From Bacteroidia bacterium (GTDB lineage: Bacteria; Bacteroidota; Bacteroidia; SpSt-205), in assembly GCA_026003215.1 (NCBI GenBank), contig BPGV01000001.1:1366466-1430465 (forward strand): a stretch of DNA of 64,000 nt. Reading direction: 5' to 3'. This document shows positions 42,443 to 51,492 of this stretch, piece after piece. Both the position numbers and the translations under genes were made by a program. Each line of letters starts with the position of its first letter. Position 1 is the stretch's first letter. The notes below the pieces were generated by a model that searched no databases, was not told the DNA's origin, and saw nothing but the letters and a program-made list of their open reading frames with translations.

Positions 42443-44376
42443 GAGGCATAATAGGTATAGTAGGGCTATCTCTTCTCTTTGCCCAGCCCCAGCCCCCAAA
42501 AGGAATCTCACGCAAGGCCTATGAATATTACCTCCAAGCCATACGAGCCGCCCAAGCCCGCCAATCCGCCCAAGCCCTCCAGTGGGTAAATGAAGCCCTG
42601 CACATAGAACCCACTTATGAAGAGGCCCTCATTCTCAAGGGAAAGCTGCTTTTGAGCCAAAAAGAGTTTGCCCAAGCTGGAGACGTAGGCCGGACCTTGG
42701 AGGCCTTACGGAACCGTTCAGCCGTAGGATATGCCTGGGCTTTGTACTTCCGGGGCAAGGCCTACTCGCACCAAATGCAGTTTGACTCAGCAGCGGCGGT
42801 ATGGCGGCGTTTTGTCGTAGCGGCCGTAGGAAACCTGCCCCGCAGCGTGCAAGATGAAGGCGCCCTCCTCCTCAATCAAAGCATATATGCCGCCGCATTA
42901 GTGAAGGAACCGGTTCCTTTCAAACCCCAAAATCTCGGCCCCCAAGTCAATAGCCCCTATGAAGAATACCTCCCAAGCCTTACCGCTGATGGACAGCGGC
43001 TATTTTTTACCAGCCGACGCCCTAAGCCGGACCAACCGCCTAACCCCCTGCAAGGCCCCGACGAAGACCTCTACTGGAGTGCTTGGGACAGCGCCGCTGG
43101 CCAGTGGGAATCCGCCCAACTGATGCCCGCTCCCATCAACTCCCCTAAGAATGAAGGCGCGGCCTTCTTCTCTGCCGACGGACAGTGGGCTTTTATCACC
43201 CTGTGTGACCGACCCGAAGGATTAGGCTCGTGTGATTTATACTTTTCTGAGCTCCAAGGCCTCAAGTGGTCTCCACCCCAAAACTTAGGGCCTATTGTGA
43301 ATAGTCCTTTTTGGGAGTCACATCCTTCGCTGAGCCATGATAGGCGGCGCCTCTACTTCGCCTCAGGGCGGCCAGGGGGGCTCGGTGGTACCGACCTCTG
43401 GTATACTGAATGGCGCGAGGGCCAGTGGCAAAAACCCTCTAATCTCGGCCCTCCTATCAATACCCCCGGCAACGAATACAGCCCTATGATAGCCGCCGAT
43501 GGCAAGACCCTCTACTTCGCCTCAGACTATCACCCGGGGATGGGAGGACAAGACCTCTTTGTGGCTTACCTCACCGATACCGGCTGGACTACTCCCCGAA
43601 ACTTAGGCTATCCCCTCAATACCCCCGCCGACGAACAAACCCTGTGCATAGATGCCCGAGGAGAGATAGCCTACATCGCTTTGGTGCGTGACGATGGGCT
43701 CGGAAAAGAAGACCTGTACGCCTTTCCCCTCTGGCCTAAAATACGCCCGGCTACTCCAGCCACGTACGTGCGCGGGCGCGTATTAGATAAAACCACCCAA
43801 ACCCCCATCACCGCCGAGGTAACGATTATCGCCGTAGACACCCGCGACACTTTGCGTACCCTACAATCCAATAAAGCCACGGGGGCGTTTCTCTTATCCT
43901 TGCCCGTAGGCCAACGCTATGCGCTTTTCGCAAAAGCCCCCGGCTATCTCTTCTACAGCTCCCACTTCGAGCTGGTACGCCCAGACACCGCCTATGAACT
44001 GCTGGTACTTTTGGACAGACCCCAAAAAGGCAGCCGCCTCACCCTCCAAAATGTATTTTTTGCGTTTGACCAGGCCGAGCTCAAGCCGGAGTCCGAGATT
44101 GAGCTTATGGAAGTGGTACGCCTCCTACAAGAAAATCCCCGCCTAAAAGTAGAGATAGAAGGCCACACCGATAGTGTAGGAAATCCTGTATATAACCAAA
44201 CGCTTTCGCAGCGAAGAGCCGAAGCCGTAAAAAACTTTCTCGTCTCTAAGGGTATAAAGCCAGAAAGGATTCGGACGCGGGGATATGGGGCCTCTCGCCC
44301 TATCGCGGATAACCGCTCCGAAGCAGGACGGGCCCTCAATCGCCGCACAGAGATTCTCTTCACCGAGGCAGAGTGA
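42439..44376 (+). CDS. PorE-like envelope protein: TPR, PD40 propeller, CRD and OmpA domains
   Basis: About 645 residues from ATG 42439. Domains in order: signal peptide (GIIGIVGLSLLFAQ), TPR-like helices (about 20-130, for example ALQWVNEALHIEPTYEEALIL), repeated PD40 blades (NLGPxxNSPxxExxPSLTADGQRLFF), a carboxypeptidase-regulatory-like beta domain (about 475-545) and an OmpA C-terminal peptidoglycan-binding domain ending FEGHTDSVGN-type (IEGHTDSVGNPVYNQTLSQ). This is the exact architecture of PorE, a type IX secretion component. There is no lipobox Cys, unlike Porphyromonas PorE, so it may be a related paralogue. Confidence 0.78.
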   Translation: MRGIIGIVGLSLLFAQPQPPKGISRKAYEYYLQAIRAAQARQSAQALQWVNEALHIEPTYEEALILKGKLLLSQKEFAQAGDVGRTLEALRNRSAVGYAWALYFRGKAYSHQMQFDSAAAVWRRFVVAAVGNLPRSVQDEGALLLNQSIYAAALVKEPVPFKPQNLGPQVNSPYEEYLPSLTADGQRLFFTSRRPKPDQPPNPLQGPDEDLYWSAWDSAAGQWESAQLMPAPINSPKNEGAAFFSADGQWAFITLCDRPEGLGSCDLYFSELQGLKWSPPQNLGPIVNSPFWESHPSLSHDRRRLYFASGRPGGLGGTDLWYTEWREGQWQKPSNLGPPINTPGNEYSPMIAADGKTLYFASDYHPGMGGQDLFVAYLTDTGWTTPRNLGYPLNTPADEQTLCIDARGEIAYIALVRDDGLGKEDLYAFPLWPKIRPATPATYVRGRVLDKTTQTPITAEVTIIAVDTRDTLRTLQSNKATGAFLLSLPVGQRYALFAKAPGYLFYSSHFELVRPDTAYELLVLLDRPQKGSRLTLQNVFFAFDQAELKPESEIELMEVVRLLQENPRLKVEIEGHTDSVGNPVYNQTLSQRRAEAVKNFLVSKGIKPERIRTRGYGASRPIADNRSEAGRALNRRTEILFTEAE

Positions 44377-44875
44377 CATCAAATAGGTACCGACGCAGGG
44401 GTATGTATTCTGGGCCTGTGGGATGAAGCACAGACTGATACAGGTACGCCACGGTAAAAAGAAAGGCTTCCTGCTCCCTAACCCCTATACTTTCTAAGGT
44501 TATAGGTACAGGAGACCGGGCAATGGTAATGTGCGGGTGTATCTCTTGAGGTACAGGCCTATTTAGCGCTCTGTGCAGCCGTTCTACCATTTCCTTGAAG
44601 ATAGGGGTATTCCCCAGTTGGATCCAGAGGGTGCGCCGCACCCATTTTATATGCGTAGGTATAAGCTGCAGAGCGCTATGGCCCTGTAAGATGGGTTCTA
44701 TCGCTGCATGAAGGGCTTCTACCTTCGTTTCGGGCCATTCTTCTAAAAAGAGCAGCGTAACATGCCACTGACTCGGAGGAACCCACCGGGCACGTGGCGG
44801 CAATAGCAAGGGCTTATGTTGCATAATCCATGCTACTGCTGCCGGTGGAAGTGCCAACCCGACAAATAGCCTCAT
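44360..44875 (-). CDS. thpR: RNA 2',3'-cyclic phosphodiesterase (LigT/ThpR)
   Basis: A 171-residue 2H phosphoesterase. The two HxT motifs are WHVTLLFL (near residue 38) and HPHITIAR (near residue 118), spaced as in the family. It hydrolyses 2',3'-cyclic phosphates on RNA ends. Its stop overlaps the convergent PorE-like gene by 17 nt. A near-consensus element TATATTTA lies 5 nt before the ATG (44881-44888). Confidence 0.9.
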   Translation of the reverse strand: MRLFVGLALPPAAVAWIMQHKPLLLPPRARWVPPSQWHVTLLFLEEWPETKVEALHAAIEPILQGHSALQLIPTHIKWVRRTLWIQLGNTPIFKEMVERLHRALNRPVPQEIHPHITIARSPVPITLESIGVREQEAFLFTVAYLYQSVLHPTGPEYIPLRRYLFDVTLPR

Positions 44876-44945
44876 TTGCGTAAATATACGGACTTAACAA
44901 ACAAGCTTGACAAGTGCTTCTCCGCTTCCCTCCCCAGAAAGCCCC

Positions 44946-44953
44946 TATCTTTG
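44946..44953 (+). promoter_or_regulatory. TAnnTTTG (-7) element for porZ
   Basis: Reads TATCTTTG, 5 nt before the ATG at 44959; predicted leaderless. Confidence 0.6.
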
Positions 44954-44958
44954 TTTAT

Positions 44959-47217
44959 ATGCGGTGGATATGGGGGGTATTGGCTTGCCTGTATGCCCAA
45001 GGAGGGGTTCCGATTGGCCAATGGGGAGTATATGCCTACCATGGAAACATCCGTGAGGTTACCTATGTGGCCCCTTATTTTTGGTGCCTCAGTAGTGAAG
45101 GCGTCGTTTTAATAGATGGAGAAAGTGGGGCATACCGAGAGCTAAGCCGCGCTACGGGCTTGTATGCTAACCAACCCACAGCCCTCTATGGAGACCCTTA
45201 TAGCCAGTGGGTTTTCTTAGGGTACGACGACGGCACTATCCAGTATGGGACAGATGCAGAAAGGCTACAGCTTTTTCAAGACATAGCCCGCAATCCCATT
45301 TATACCTCACGGGCGATACGAAGTTTTCATGCCAAGGGAGATACCTTGGCTATTGGAACCGATTTTGGCGTAGTGCTTTGGCAGAAAAGTTCAGGTAGGG
45401 TCTTGGGGACCGTACCTCAGTTTCCGGGGGCAGGATTCGGTGAAGGGGTGATAGCGGTACGATGGGGCGGAGGCACCCTTTGGTGCCTGACAGCCAAAGG
45501 ACTATTTGCCCTGCCAGAAGGGCGAGCCTGGACAGGCCCCTGGGAGAAACGCTCGGGTGCTGGTTTTCTCCTGCCAGATACTTTGGTTAATCGCTTTCAA
45601 GGGTGGGGTGAAACGCCAGAGGGCTTCCTCATAGCTTATGCGGAGACCCTCTACCGTTGGAATGGGAGCAGTTGGGTCGCGCACCCCCTCCCGCCCGCGC
45701 TGCAAGGACGAAGGGTCCTCCGATTTTTTGGCGAGCGGGGCGGATGGGCCCTGGCCGTAAGCGATACGAACGTGTTTTTCTTCTCGGCCCAAGGAGCCAT
45801 CTATCAAGAATGGAACCCTGGCCCTACAACGCTATGGTGCGACCCTTCTGCTACTTATCACGCTTGGGGCAGTAGTTGGATTGGGGCCTGGGTACGCAGC
45901 CCTAAAATCCAGGTAAGCACCGACTCCTACCAACGGCTGCGAGGGGGCAGCGTGACCGACGTCCTCCCCACACCGGAAGGGCTCTTTTTCTTACATGATG
46001 GCTGGACGCTCTGGCGTAGCGGATGGGGAAACTTTGTCACTTTCTACCGCGCTGGCGCCTCTCGGGGCGAGGCCTTCTCCTTATCCTTCCCCAACGGGCG
46101 TTCCTATTCTACCCCGGCCGGACCTGTTTGGGATGGGGCCACCGCATGGATAGGCACCGGGTTAGGAATAGTCCGGCTCTCCCCTGCAGGCATAGTAGAT
46201 ACTTTTTCAGCCTATAATGCGCCTTTTGATGGCCTCTTTCCCGATGCCCAGGGGAAACCCACTACCCTACGCTTTACAGCACTGGTCCGGGACAATACCG
46301 GCGCAATATGGGCAGGAAAATATTTTGGCAACTCCAACTTAGCCGTATGGATACCTTCTTCTAACACTTGGCGTACCCTTCCTTACTCAGATGGGCTCGT
46401 CGTTTCTATTCAAATAGATAGTCGTGGCTACAAATGGATCCTGTACCGAAACGGTGCACTCCGCGTAATAGATGACAGAGGCAATCCCGACAATCCCACG
46501 GGTTTTCGGACGAGGCTCTGGGGCGGCAATGGCACTACTTTGCCGGGGTTGCCTTCTCCTAATATCTATGTGGTGGCTCCTGACCGCAGCGGCGCTATAT
46601 GGCTGGGCACCGACAAAGGCGTAGCCGTATTGTATGGAGATCCCTTTGACGGTACCCTCTCCGTCTCGCTGCCCGTCATAGAAAACCGCTACCTTTTAGA
46701 AGAAGAAACCATCACCGATATCGCCATAGACGGCCAAAACCGCAAGTGGATAGGTACCGTCAACAGTGGTGCCTATGTTTTGAGTCCTGACGGCAACCGC
46801 CAAGTAGCCAACTTCAATACCACCAATAGCCCCCTCCCCAGCAACTTCATTTTCCATATCCGTCCTTGGGGTCTTACAGGAGAGATATTTCTCATCACCT
46901 CGGCAGGTACGGTCAGCTATAGAGATTGGGCTACCGATCCTTCCCCTGCCTTGGATAGCCTATACATTTTCCCGAATCCCGTATCCCGCCATTTTGAAGG
47001 ATGGATCGGCATCCGAGGACTCTCTGAGGGCAGTACAGTAAGGATATTTACCGTGGATGGGCAAGCGGTCCGCCTACTCCAAAGCTTCGGTGGGCAGGCC
47101 GTATGGGATCTGCGCACGCTTTCGGGGGAAAAAGTTTCTCCCGGCGTCTATCTCGTAGGCGCCATAGATGCAGAGGGACAGCGCAGCGCCGTGGGGAAAA
47201 TTGTTGTTACAGACTAA
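44959..47217 (+). CDS. porZ: PorZ-like type IX secretion protein, two-component-propeller fold
   Basis: About 752 residues from ATG 44959, with signal peptide MRWIWGVLACLYAQG. Two seven-bladed propellers of the two-component regulator type (recurring WIGTxxGV and IDSRGYKWIL blades) precede a C-terminal type IX sorting-like domain (SLYIFPNPVS through SPGVYLVGAID). This order matches PorZ, the attachment-complex protein that presents anionic LPS to the sortase PorU. The opening GQWGVYAYHGNIREVTYVAPYFW fits. The neighbour recO, seen near porZ in other Bacteroidota, supports it. Confidence 0.83.
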   Translation: MRWIWGVLACLYAQGGVPIGQWGVYAYHGNIREVTYVAPYFWCLSSEGVVLIDGESGAYRELSRATGLYANQPTALYGDPYSQWVFLGYDDGTIQYGTDAERLQLFQDIARNPIYTSRAIRSFHAKGDTLAIGTDFGVVLWQKSSGRVLGTVPQFPGAGFGEGVIAVRWGGGTLWCLTAKGLFALPEGRAWTGPWEKRSGAGFLLPDTLVNRFQGWGETPEGFLIAYAETLYRWNGSSWVAHPLPPALQGRRVLRFFGERGGWALAVSDTNVFFFSAQGAIYQEWNPGPTTLWCDPSATYHAWGSSWIGAWVRSPKIQVSTDSYQRLRGGSVTDVLPTPEGLFFLHDGWTLWRSGWGNFVTFYRAGASRGEAFSLSFPNGRSYSTPAGPVWDGATAWIGTGLGIVRLSPAGIVDTFSAYNAPFDGLFPDAQGKPTTLRFTALVRDNTGAIWAGKYFGNSNLAVWIPSSNTWRTLPYSDGLVVSIQIDSRGYKWILYRNGALRVIDDRGNPDNPTGFRTRLWGGNGTTLPGLPSPNIYVVAPDRSGAIWLGTDKGVAVLYGDPFDGTLSVSLPVIENRYLLEEETITDIAIDGQNRKWIGTVNSGAYVLSPDGNRQVANFNTTNSPLPSNFIFHIRPWGLTGEIFLITSAGTVSYRDWATDPSPALDSLYIFPNPVSRHFEGWIGIRGLSEGSTVRIFTVDGQAVRLLQSFGGQAVWDLRTLSGEKVSPGVYLVGAIDAEGQRSAVGKIVVTD

Positions 47218-47218
47218 A

Positions 47219-47728
47219 ATGTTGAATGTGCTTGTCTTTTCTGCGCTTAAGGCTGGGCAGCCATGGGCTCGCCTTCTGCAGAAGGTTCCCCAGGAACCAT
47301 TCCTGGCTTGGGGGGTAGGTCCTTTTCAAGCGCAGCTTTCTAAAACCCTAACAGCAACCCTCGCAGAAATGGGTATATCTGCCCGGTGGCTTCCGCTCTC
47401 CCAGCGTCCGGCTTGGGTCCACCGCACGCTTGCTATGCCTTGGCCAGAGTCGCCCATAGGGACCCTCTTCCAAGAAACCCCCTTTCTCATCCTCACGGCC
47501 GATATGCCCTTGCTTCAGGCCCTGTGGCAGTATCTCACCCAGCAGAAGCTCCTCCATACGACCTACTTTCTCCCTTCTTACGTCCGTTCTCCCCTTACAG
47601 CTGAGCCTACTCCGCTCACTTCCTCAGCTGAGATAGAAACATGGAAAACCCTTTATGAAGAACTGGCCGAAGACTTTGCTTTACTCGAAGCTTGGACGCC
47701 CTGCACCTTAATCGGCGGTTGGTCATGA
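47219..47728 (+). CDS. Conserved hypothetical protein between porZ and recO
   Basis: A 169-residue protein I do not recognise. It opens with a strand-turn MLNVLVFSALKAGQPW, has an alternating alpha/beta pattern with Leu-rich helices (LSKTLTATLAEMG, PLLQALWQYLTQQKLL), and no signal peptide or membrane segment, so it is probably a small cytoplasmic alpha/beta protein. It starts 1 nt after the porZ stop and ends in an ATGA overlap with recO, so it is coupled to both. Confidence 0.6.
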   Translation: MLNVLVFSALKAGQPWARLLQKVPQEPFLAWGVGPFQAQLSKTLTATLAEMGISARWLPLSQRPAWVHRTLAMPWPESPIGTLFQETPFLILTADMPLLQALWQYLTQQKLLHTTYFLPSYVRSPLTAEPTPLTSSAEIETWKTLYEELAEDFALLEAWTPCTLIGGWS

Positions 47729-48276
47729 GTCAAGAAGTGAAAACGCGTGCACTTTTGCTACAGAGCTATCCTTTTCGGGAACGAAGTCGGGTGCTGCGCT
47801 TACATACCGAGCACGAGGGGACCCTTTCTGTGATTGCGTTAGGTCAAACCGCCCACATTCCTCCCGTAGGCGCCCTACTCCAAGTGCGTTTGCGCCTCCG
47901 TCCCCACAGAGACCTTCAGCGGGTGGCAGAGCTGGACTGGGATTACCTCTACCGTACGCTTTTTCATGACCCTACCCGCCATCCTTATCTTATCCTTGCC
48001 GTGGAATGGCTGAGCCGTTGCCTGGTGGCCCCCGACCCTTCCCTTTTTAGTTGGGTGCGCGCGCAGCTTATCGCCTTAGATACCAGCGAAAAACCGCGAG
48101 AAGTCGTACAAAGGCTTTTCCGAGACCTGCTCCCGCGGTGGGGCGGGCCTACTTTGCCCCCACAAGCTACGCTTTCCGAGATAGAAGCTGCGTACCGGCT
48201 CACCTTCCCTGAGTGGAGGCCGCTCCAGAGCTTTTCCCTGCTGGAAAAACTAACTTTGCCTACTTATGGCGCATAA
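47725..48276 (+). CDS. recO: DNA repair protein RecO (short form)
   Basis: A 183-residue protein with the RecO N-terminal OB fold (KTRALLLQSYPFRERSRVLRLHTEHEGTLSVIA) and the beginning of the helical domain. It is shorter than E. coli RecO (242) and the C-terminal zinc-finger region seen in some homologues is absent. RecO loads RecA with RecR. It overlaps the hypothetical gene (ATGA) and dxs by 11 nt. Confidence 0.8.
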   Translation: MSQEVKTRALLLQSYPFRERSRVLRLHTEHEGTLSVIALGQTAHIPPVGALLQVRLRLRPHRDLQRVAELDWDYLYRTLFHDPTRHPYLILAVEWLSRCLVAPDPSLFSWVRAQLIALDTSEKPREVVQRLFRDLLPRWGGPTLPPQATLSEIEAAYRLTFPEWRPLQSFSLLEKLTLPTYGA

Positions 48277-50212
48277 TCCTACTCCCGTGGGTCCGCTCTT
48301 GAGGCAGATCCAGTCTCCGGCTGACCTGCGAAGGCTGCCCGAAGAGCTCCTTCCGCAACTGGCAGAGGAGCTGCGCGAGTTCCTCATCCACCACGCAGCC
48401 GAATACGGCGGGCACTTCGGGGCAAGCCTCGGGGTAGTAGAGCTGACTGTTGCCCTCCACTACACCTATCAAACGCCAGAAGACCTTCTCGTATGGGATG
48501 TAGGACATCAAGCCTACGGCCATAAAGTCCTCACGGGCCGGCGCGACCGCTTCCATACTAACCGCCTTAAAGACGGCATCTCCGGCTTCCCTAAGCGAGA
48601 CGAGTCTATCTACGATACTTTCGGTGTAGGCCACTCCTCTACTTCTATCTCCGCAGCCTTAGGCATAGCCGAAGCCCTCAAACACCTCGGCCAGACCCAC
48701 CGTAAGGTTGTCGCTGTGATTGGCGATGGGGCCCTCACCGCCGGCTTAGCCTACGAAGGCCTCAATAACGTCGGCGCCCTCCAACCCGACCTCCTCATCA
48801 TCCTCAACGACAACCAAATGTCTATTGACCCTAACGTGGGCGCTATCAAGGACTACCTCGCCGGCATTACCGCCTCCCGTACCTATAATCGCTTTCGCGA
48901 TGAAGTATGGAAGCTCCTTACAAAAATCCAAGAAAAACTCGGAGCACCTATCCGAGATTATGCGGCACGACTGGAAGAAATGTTTATCTTCCTCGTATCA
49001 AAGCCAGCCGTCTTTTTTGAAAGCTTGGGGCTGCGGTACTTCGGGCCCGTAAATGGGCATGATGTCTTAGGGCTTACTTCTACGCTGCGCGACCTGAGAA
49101 GCCTCCCCGGACCCAAGCTCCTCCACTGTCGCACGGTCAAAGGCAAGGGCTTTGCTCCAGCAGAGAAAGACCCTATTAAATGGCATGCCCCGGCGTTTCG
49201 TTTTGACCCTCGCACCGGAGAAGCCCTCTTCACAGCCCCACCCAAACCGACCCCTCCCCGCTACCAAGATGTTTTTGGTGAAACTGTTATTGAACTGGCC
49301 GAACAAGACTCCCGTGTAGTGGCTGTCACCCCGGCTATGCTCTCCGGCTCAGGCCTTACCAAAATGCATAAGCTCATGCCGCACCGCTGCTACGATGTAG
49401 GGATTGCCGAGCAGCACGCGGTCACTTTTAGCGCAGGCTTGGCCACCCAAGGCATGAAGGTCTTCTGTAATATCTACTCCACCTTCCTCCAGCGGGCCTA
49501 TGACCAAGTCATCCATGATGTGGCGATACAAAACCTGCCTGTTATCTTTTGCTTAGACCGGGCGGGTGCCGTCGGCGCTGACGGCGCTACCCATCAAGGC
49601 TTGTATGATATTGCCTACCTGCGCCCTATCCCTAACCTCATCCTCTCGGCACCCCTCAATGAGTCCGAGCTGCGGAACCTTATGTACACTGCCTTGCACG
49701 CCGAACACCCCTTCGTTATCCGTTATCCTCGCGGCAATGGCGTCCTCTTAGAATGGCGCACCCCCTTTGAAGAAATACCCATCGGCAAAGGACGCCTCCT
49801 CCGCGAAGGCGAGACAGTGGCGCTCCTTACGTACGGCCATATCGGCAACGAAGCCTTAGCCGCCTGTGCCCAACTCGCAGAAGAAGGCCTCTTCCCCGCT
49901 GTATATGACTTACGGTTTGCAAAACCTCTGGATGAAGACCTCCTCCACGAAGTGGCCCAAAAATACCGTTACATTATCACCGTAGAAGATGGGGTTCGCA
50001 TAGGGGGCATAGGCAGCGCAGTGTTAGAATGGTTCGCAGACCAAGGGTACCACCTGCCCATAAGACGCTTAGCCGCACCAGACATCGTCCTGGAACACGC
50101 TACCCAAGCCGAACAATACGCCCTCTGCGGCTATGACCGCAAAAGCATAGCCGAGGCCGTGCGGCAGGCTTTCCAAGTCAGCGTACATTTGCCCGCGTGG
50201 AAGCGCTCATAG
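48266..50212 (+). CDS. dxs: 1-deoxy-D-xylulose-5-phosphate synthase
   Basis: Thiamin-dependent first enzyme of the MEP isoprenoid pathway; 648 residues. The ThDP/Mg motif GDGALTAGLAYEGLNN is at about residue 152, the HFGASLGVVELTVALHY segment near 50, and the transketolase pyrimidine domain (DVGIAEQHAVTFSAGLA) near 375. The isoprenoid product connects to uppS elsewhere in the window. It starts inside the recO end (11-nt overlap) and overlaps nhaD by 16 nt. Confidence 0.96.
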   Translation: MAHNPTPVGPLLRQIQSPADLRRLPEELLPQLAEELREFLIHHAAEYGGHFGASLGVVELTVALHYTYQTPEDLLVWDVGHQAYGHKVLTGRRDRFHTNRLKDGISGFPKRDESIYDTFGVGHSSTSISAALGIAEALKHLGQTHRKVVAVIGDGALTAGLAYEGLNNVGALQPDLLIILNDNQMSIDPNVGAIKDYLAGITASRTYNRFRDEVWKLLTKIQEKLGAPIRDYAARLEEMFIFLVSKPAVFFESLGLRYFGPVNGHDVLGLTSTLRDLRSLPGPKLLHCRTVKGKGFAPAEKDPIKWHAPAFRFDPRTGEALFTAPPKPTPPRYQDVFGETVIELAEQDSRVVAVTPAMLSGSGLTKMHKLMPHRCYDVGIAEQHAVTFSAGLATQGMKVFCNIYSTFLQRAYDQVIHDVAIQNLPVIFCLDRAGAVGADGATHQGLYDIAYLRPIPNLILSAPLNESELRNLMYTALHAEHPFVIRYPRGNGVLLEWRTPFEEIPIGKGRLLREGETVALLTYGHIGNEALAACAQLAEEGLFPAVYDLRFAKPLDEDLLHEVAQKYRYIITVEDGVRIGGIGSAVLEWFADQGYHLPIRRLAAPDIVLEHATQAEQYALCGYDRKSIAEAVRQAFQVSVHLPAWKRS

Positions 50213-51492
50213 TAGCCGTTTTTCTCATAGGGTATGCCCTCATCGCCTTAGAGCATCGCCTCCATATAGATAAGGCCGCTACGGCCATCCTCATAGGAAC
50301 CTTTAGCTGGTTTGCCCTTTTTGTTTTTCCTCTCTTTACCCACGGGGCAGTACCTCCCTCCACCGAAGGAGCCCTCCTCCATCACCTCAGCGAGACCGCG
50401 AGCATCCTCTTTTTCCTCATGGGCGCTATGACCATCGTGGAAGTAGTGGATTCTTACGACGGCTTCCGTTTCGTACTGCAACTGCTGCGGGCTCGTACCT
50501 TGTGGGCTTTCTTAGCTATATTGGTTACACTCACCTTTTTTCTTTCAGCGGTCATAGATAACCTTACAACCACCCTGCTTATGGTCTCACTCTTGCAAAA
50601 AATAGTTCCTTCTGAGGAGAGGAATGCGCGGCTGCTGGGCGCCTCGCTTATCGTTATCGCCGCAAATGCCGGTGGAGCATGGAGCCCCCTCGGGGATGTC
50701 ACCACCACGATGCTCTGGATAAAAGGGTGTATCACCGAGGTCAATATCATTCTCCGTACGTTCCTACCCAGCCTCCTTTCCGTAGCTCTACCCTTTTTCA
50801 TTCTCGGCAGACAACTCAAGGGAACCGCCCTCAGCCTCACCCCTTCCCCGTCCGATGAAGAGAACTTCATACCTCGCCGGGCCAGTTTGATAGTTTTTTT
50901 AGTAGGCATAGGGGGTATCCTGGCTGTACCTATCCAAAAACTCGTTTTCCATGTGCCGCCGTTCTTAGCTATGCTCCTCTCCATGGGAGGCGTATGGCTC
51001 GTCACAGAAATCTTCTACCGCCGCCTGCGTAGGCAGGTAGAGGATCCGTACCGCTTACGGGTAGCCAGCGCCTTAGAGAAGATAGACACCCCCAGCTTGC
51101 TATTCTTCTTGGGTATTCTTTTAGCGGTAGGGGCCTTAGGAGAAATAGGTATTCTGCGGTGGACAGCAGAAGCCCTGGACCATACCCTCGGAAACTTAGA
51201 CGCGGTGGTATTCCTCTTCGGTCTGCTCTCAGCTGTAGTAGATAATGTCCCCTTAGTAGCCGCTGCCATTGAAATGTACCCCTTAGACCTCTACCCCACG
51301 GACCACCGGTTGTGGGAGTTTATGGCATATGCGGCTGGGGTAGGCGGGAACCTCCTCATTATCGGCTCCGCGGCCGGCGTGATAGCCATGGGCATGGAAA
51401 AAATAGAGTTTTTCTGGTATCTGCGACGAGTTTCGTGGATAGCGTTCTTAGGATACCTCACAGGCGCTCTCACTTACATCCTCCTCGCCTAA
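50197..51492 (+). CDS. nhaD: NhaD-family Na+/H+ antiporter
   Basis: A 431-residue ion transporter with about 11-12 membrane segments. NhaD/ArsB-like features include ILFFLMGAMTIVEVVDSYDGF, LSAVIDNLTTTLLMVSLL with its polar Asp-Asn pair in the membrane, ANAGGAWSPLGDVTTTMLW, and a second LLSAVVDNVPLVAAAIEM near the C-terminal end. It extrudes Na+ or Li+. The start is GTG at 50197, inside the dxs end. The gene abuts the convergent secreted-protein stop without a spacer. Confidence 0.92.
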   Translation: MEALIVAVFLIGYALIALEHRLHIDKAATAILIGTFSWFALFVFPLFTHGAVPPSTEGALLHHLSETASILFFLMGAMTIVEVVDSYDGFRFVLQLLRARTLWAFLAILVTLTFFLSAVIDNLTTTLLMVSLLQKIVPSEERNARLLGASLIVIAANAGGAWSPLGDVTTTMLWIKGCITEVNIILRTFLPSLLSVALPFFILGRQLKGTALSLTPSPSDEENFIPRRASLIVFLVGIGGILAVPIQKLVFHVPPFLAMLLSMGGVWLVTEIFYRRLRRQVEDPYRLRVASALEKIDTPSLLFFLGILLAVGALGEIGILRWTAEALDHTLGNLDAVVFLFGLLSAVVDNVPLVAAAIEMYPLDLYPTDHRLWEFMAYAAGVGGNLLIIGSAAGVIAMGMEKIEFFWYLRRVSWIAFLGYLTGALTYILLA

